From NCBI RefSeq assembly GCF_003236295.1, contig NZ_POTW01000006.1:58947-122946 (forward strand): 64,000 nucleotides of DNA, in the 5' to 3' direction. Made by a program: the position numbers and the translations under genes. This DNA comes from Jiangella anatolica (lineage in GTDB: Bacteria > Actinomycetota > Actinomycetes > Jiangellales > Jiangellaceae). The notes beneath the pieces are model-generated. The model was not told the DNA's origin. It worked only from the letters and a program-made list of their open reading frames with translations, and searched no databases. Numbering within the stretch: the first letter of the stretch is position 1; every line of letters begins with the position of its first letter. This document shows positions 62,879-64,000 of this stretch, in pieces.

Positions 62879-63340
62879 TCAGCGCTCCAGGTGGGCCGCG
62901 AGGTTCGCCAGCGACGAGCCCATGCCGGCGGCGTGGTCCGCGGCGGAGATGCCGCCGGGCACGTCGTCGGCGCGGATGTCCACCCGCGTGCCGCCGTCGA
63001 CCGGCGTCAACGCCCAGGTCATCGTCATGGTGCCGGCGAAGGCGGGGTCGTCGGAGACGAAGTCGGTGGCCGTCACCACCCGCACGCCGGGAACGAGCTC
63101 GACGAAGCGGGTCTCGACGACGTCCGAGCCGTCCGTCGTCTTGCCCGGCGCGTCGGCGGCGTCGTCGTAGGTCAGGACCAGCCGGTAGGAGCCGCCCGGC
63201 CGCGCGTCGAACCGCTCGAACCGGCCGCTCATGCCCTCCGGCGGCAGCCACGCCACCAGCGCGTCCGGGTCGACGAGCGCGGCGTAGACCCGCTCGGCGG
63301 GAGCGGCGATCACTCGGGCGGCGGTGTCGGTCCGTGTCAT
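62879..63340 (-). CDS. SRPBCC family protein, AHSA1-like (CalC/YndB group)
   Basis: A 153-residue START-like helix-grip protein. The pattern RVIAAPAERVYAALVDPDALVAWLPPEGM at the N terminus and GTRVDIRADDVPGGISAADHAAGMGSSLANLAAHLE at the end are those of the Aha1-domain SRPBCC family, usually small-ligand binders of unknown role. It is transcribed after the DUF664 remnant, 14 nt downstream of its stop, a pair often found together. Confidence 0.9.
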   Translation of the reverse strand: MTRTDTAARVIAAPAERVYAALVDPDALVAWLPPEGMSGRFERFDARPGGSYRLVLTYDDAADAPGKTTDGSDVVETRFVELVPGVRVVTATDFVSDDPAFAGTMTMTWALTPVDGGTRVDIRADDVPGGISAADHAAGMGSSLANLAAHLER

Positions 63341-63354
63341 GACGCCATCCTGGC

Positions 63355-63761
63355 TCACTCGCCGGTCCAGCCGTCGATGCGTTCGCGGATCAGGTCCGCG
63401 TGGCCGTTGTGCCGCGCGTACTCGCCGACCAGCTTCTGCAGGTTCCACCGCAGGCTGCGGCGGTCGCCGGGGCGCCGGCGTCGAAGTCCCACTCCGGGCC
63501 GTCGTCGGTGTAGTCGCCCCACACGAACTGCAGCGGTACGGCCGGTCCCAGCGCCCAGGACGCGTAGACCCGCTCCATCTCGGTCAGGTGCCGGACCAGG
63601 CCGAGCAGCGAGAGTCGCGACGGCGGGACGGATCGGGTGGCGAGCTGCTCGGCGTCGAGCCCGGCGCAATTCGCCCGCAGCGCGTCGCGATGAAACGCCA
63701 GCCAGCCCAGCAGGATGCTCCGCTCGTCGCCATCGGCCGGCTCGGACACGCGGTCAGCCAT
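63355..63761 (-). pseudogene. DinB/DUF664 family protein, frameshifted and internally shortened
   Basis: The first about 94 codons encode a normal DUF664 start ([39 protein letters not shown], then DDGPEWDFD). The normal C terminus ([29 protein letters not shown]) follows in another frame. The 407-nt span is not a multiple of three, and about 35 residues that normally join the two parts are missing at about 63465-63490. An internal deletion that shifts the frame explains both. The in-frame product would end in a nonsense tail at 63390. The lost part carries metal-site surroundings in this fold, so activity is unlikely. Confidence 0.75.
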
Positions 63762-63889
63762 CGGCTCACGCTAACAGGCGCTGCCGCTGGTGGCCCGGGT
63801 CCGCGTCACCGTCCGGCACTGACGAGGCTCGACGACGGGCGGGGATGTCGCGTAGCGTCTCGGCGGCAGGACAAGGAGGGGCAAAAGGG

Positions 63890-64000
63890 ATGGCCGTCTG
63901 CGGCGAATGCGGAAACCGCGTCTCTGAGCTGGCTCGGGAATGTGGGCGCTGCCGTGCCCCGATCGGCGTCGCGTCCGCACCGCCCCGCGTCGTCATGGCC
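63890..64000 (+). CDS. zinc-ribbon protein, 3'-truncated by the window
   Basis: The frame starts at ATG 63890 after AGGAGG-like AAGGAGGGG and is still open at the window end (37 codons). It shows a compact CGECG ... CGRC zinc ribbon (Cys4 and Cys7, then Cys18 and Cys21) followed by a Pro/Ala linker. Such N-terminal ribbons often precede membrane or regulatory domains, so the rest of the gene decides its identity. TAGCGT at 63852-63857 is a possible -10 element. Confidence 0.6.
   Translation, partial: MAVCGECGNRVSELARECGRCRAPIGVASAPPRVVMA

Overview
The window is very GC-rich DNA with many GTG starts, 4-nt ATGA/GTGA gene overlaps and start codons sitting 6-8 nt after a TANNNT hexamer (leaderless style). 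It also carries the actinobacterial order argS-lysA ... hom-thrC-thrB-rho-rpmE-prfA-prmC-tsaC-wecA-atpIBEFHAGDC-DUF2550-murA. This points to a chromosomal segment of a soil-type actinomycete; a Jiangella-like genus is only a guess from overall flavour. No rRNA, tRNA, CRISPR array or transposase was seen.

Region 1 (1-17464). After the 3' part of a class I DAHP synthase comes a carbohydrate-acid catabolic locus. It holds a YesL-like membrane protein, a DapA-fold lyase and an enolase-superfamily enzyme on the minus strand, divergent from an IclR regulator. The plus strand then carries a lipoprotein binding protein, two CUT1 permeases, a 1601-aa Tat-exported multidomain protein and a second enolase-superfamily enzyme. 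After a 26-bp perfect hairpin and a methionine aminopeptidase come an SDR, a third (mannonate/galactonate dehydratase-like) enolase and a uronate-dehydrogenase-like protein. Together they suggest uptake of a uronate-containing glycan and oxidation, cycloisomerisation or dehydration, and cleavage of the acid sugars. The importer lacks its own ATPase.

Region 2 (17465-27140). This holds a VapBC-type toxin-antitoxin pair with a palindromic operator, a large AAA-ATPase LuxR regulator preceded by a 55-aa basic protein, and a DrrAB-type ABC exporter running into a histidine kinase. The partner response regulator lies just beyond a convergent esterase gene. A ROK glucokinase follows.

Region 3 (27141-49844). 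A structured intergenic repeat is followed on the minus strand by 3-hydroxyacyl-CoA dehydrogenase, a PAP2 membrane enzyme, murA (Asp instead of the fosfomycin-target Cys), DUF2550, the complete F-type ATP synthase operon, wecA, tsaC, prmC, prfA, rpmE, a 0.76-kb composite of inverted repeats, rho (with an Arg/Asp-rich insertion containing tandem repeats), thrB, thrC and hom.

Region 4 (49845-58275). An 8.4-kb cassette separates hom from lysA. It encodes a VOC protein, a two-FHA ABC transporter (Rv1747-like), a response regulator, histidine kinase and ABC exporter operon, a DegP-like protease without export signal, a methyltransferase and a small membrane protein.

Region 5 (58276-64000). lysA and argS are preceded by an overlapping XRE regulator, followed by a DUF418 membrane protein, an SRPBCC protein, a frameshifted and shortened DinB/DUF664 gene, and the start of a zinc-ribbon protein cut by the window end.
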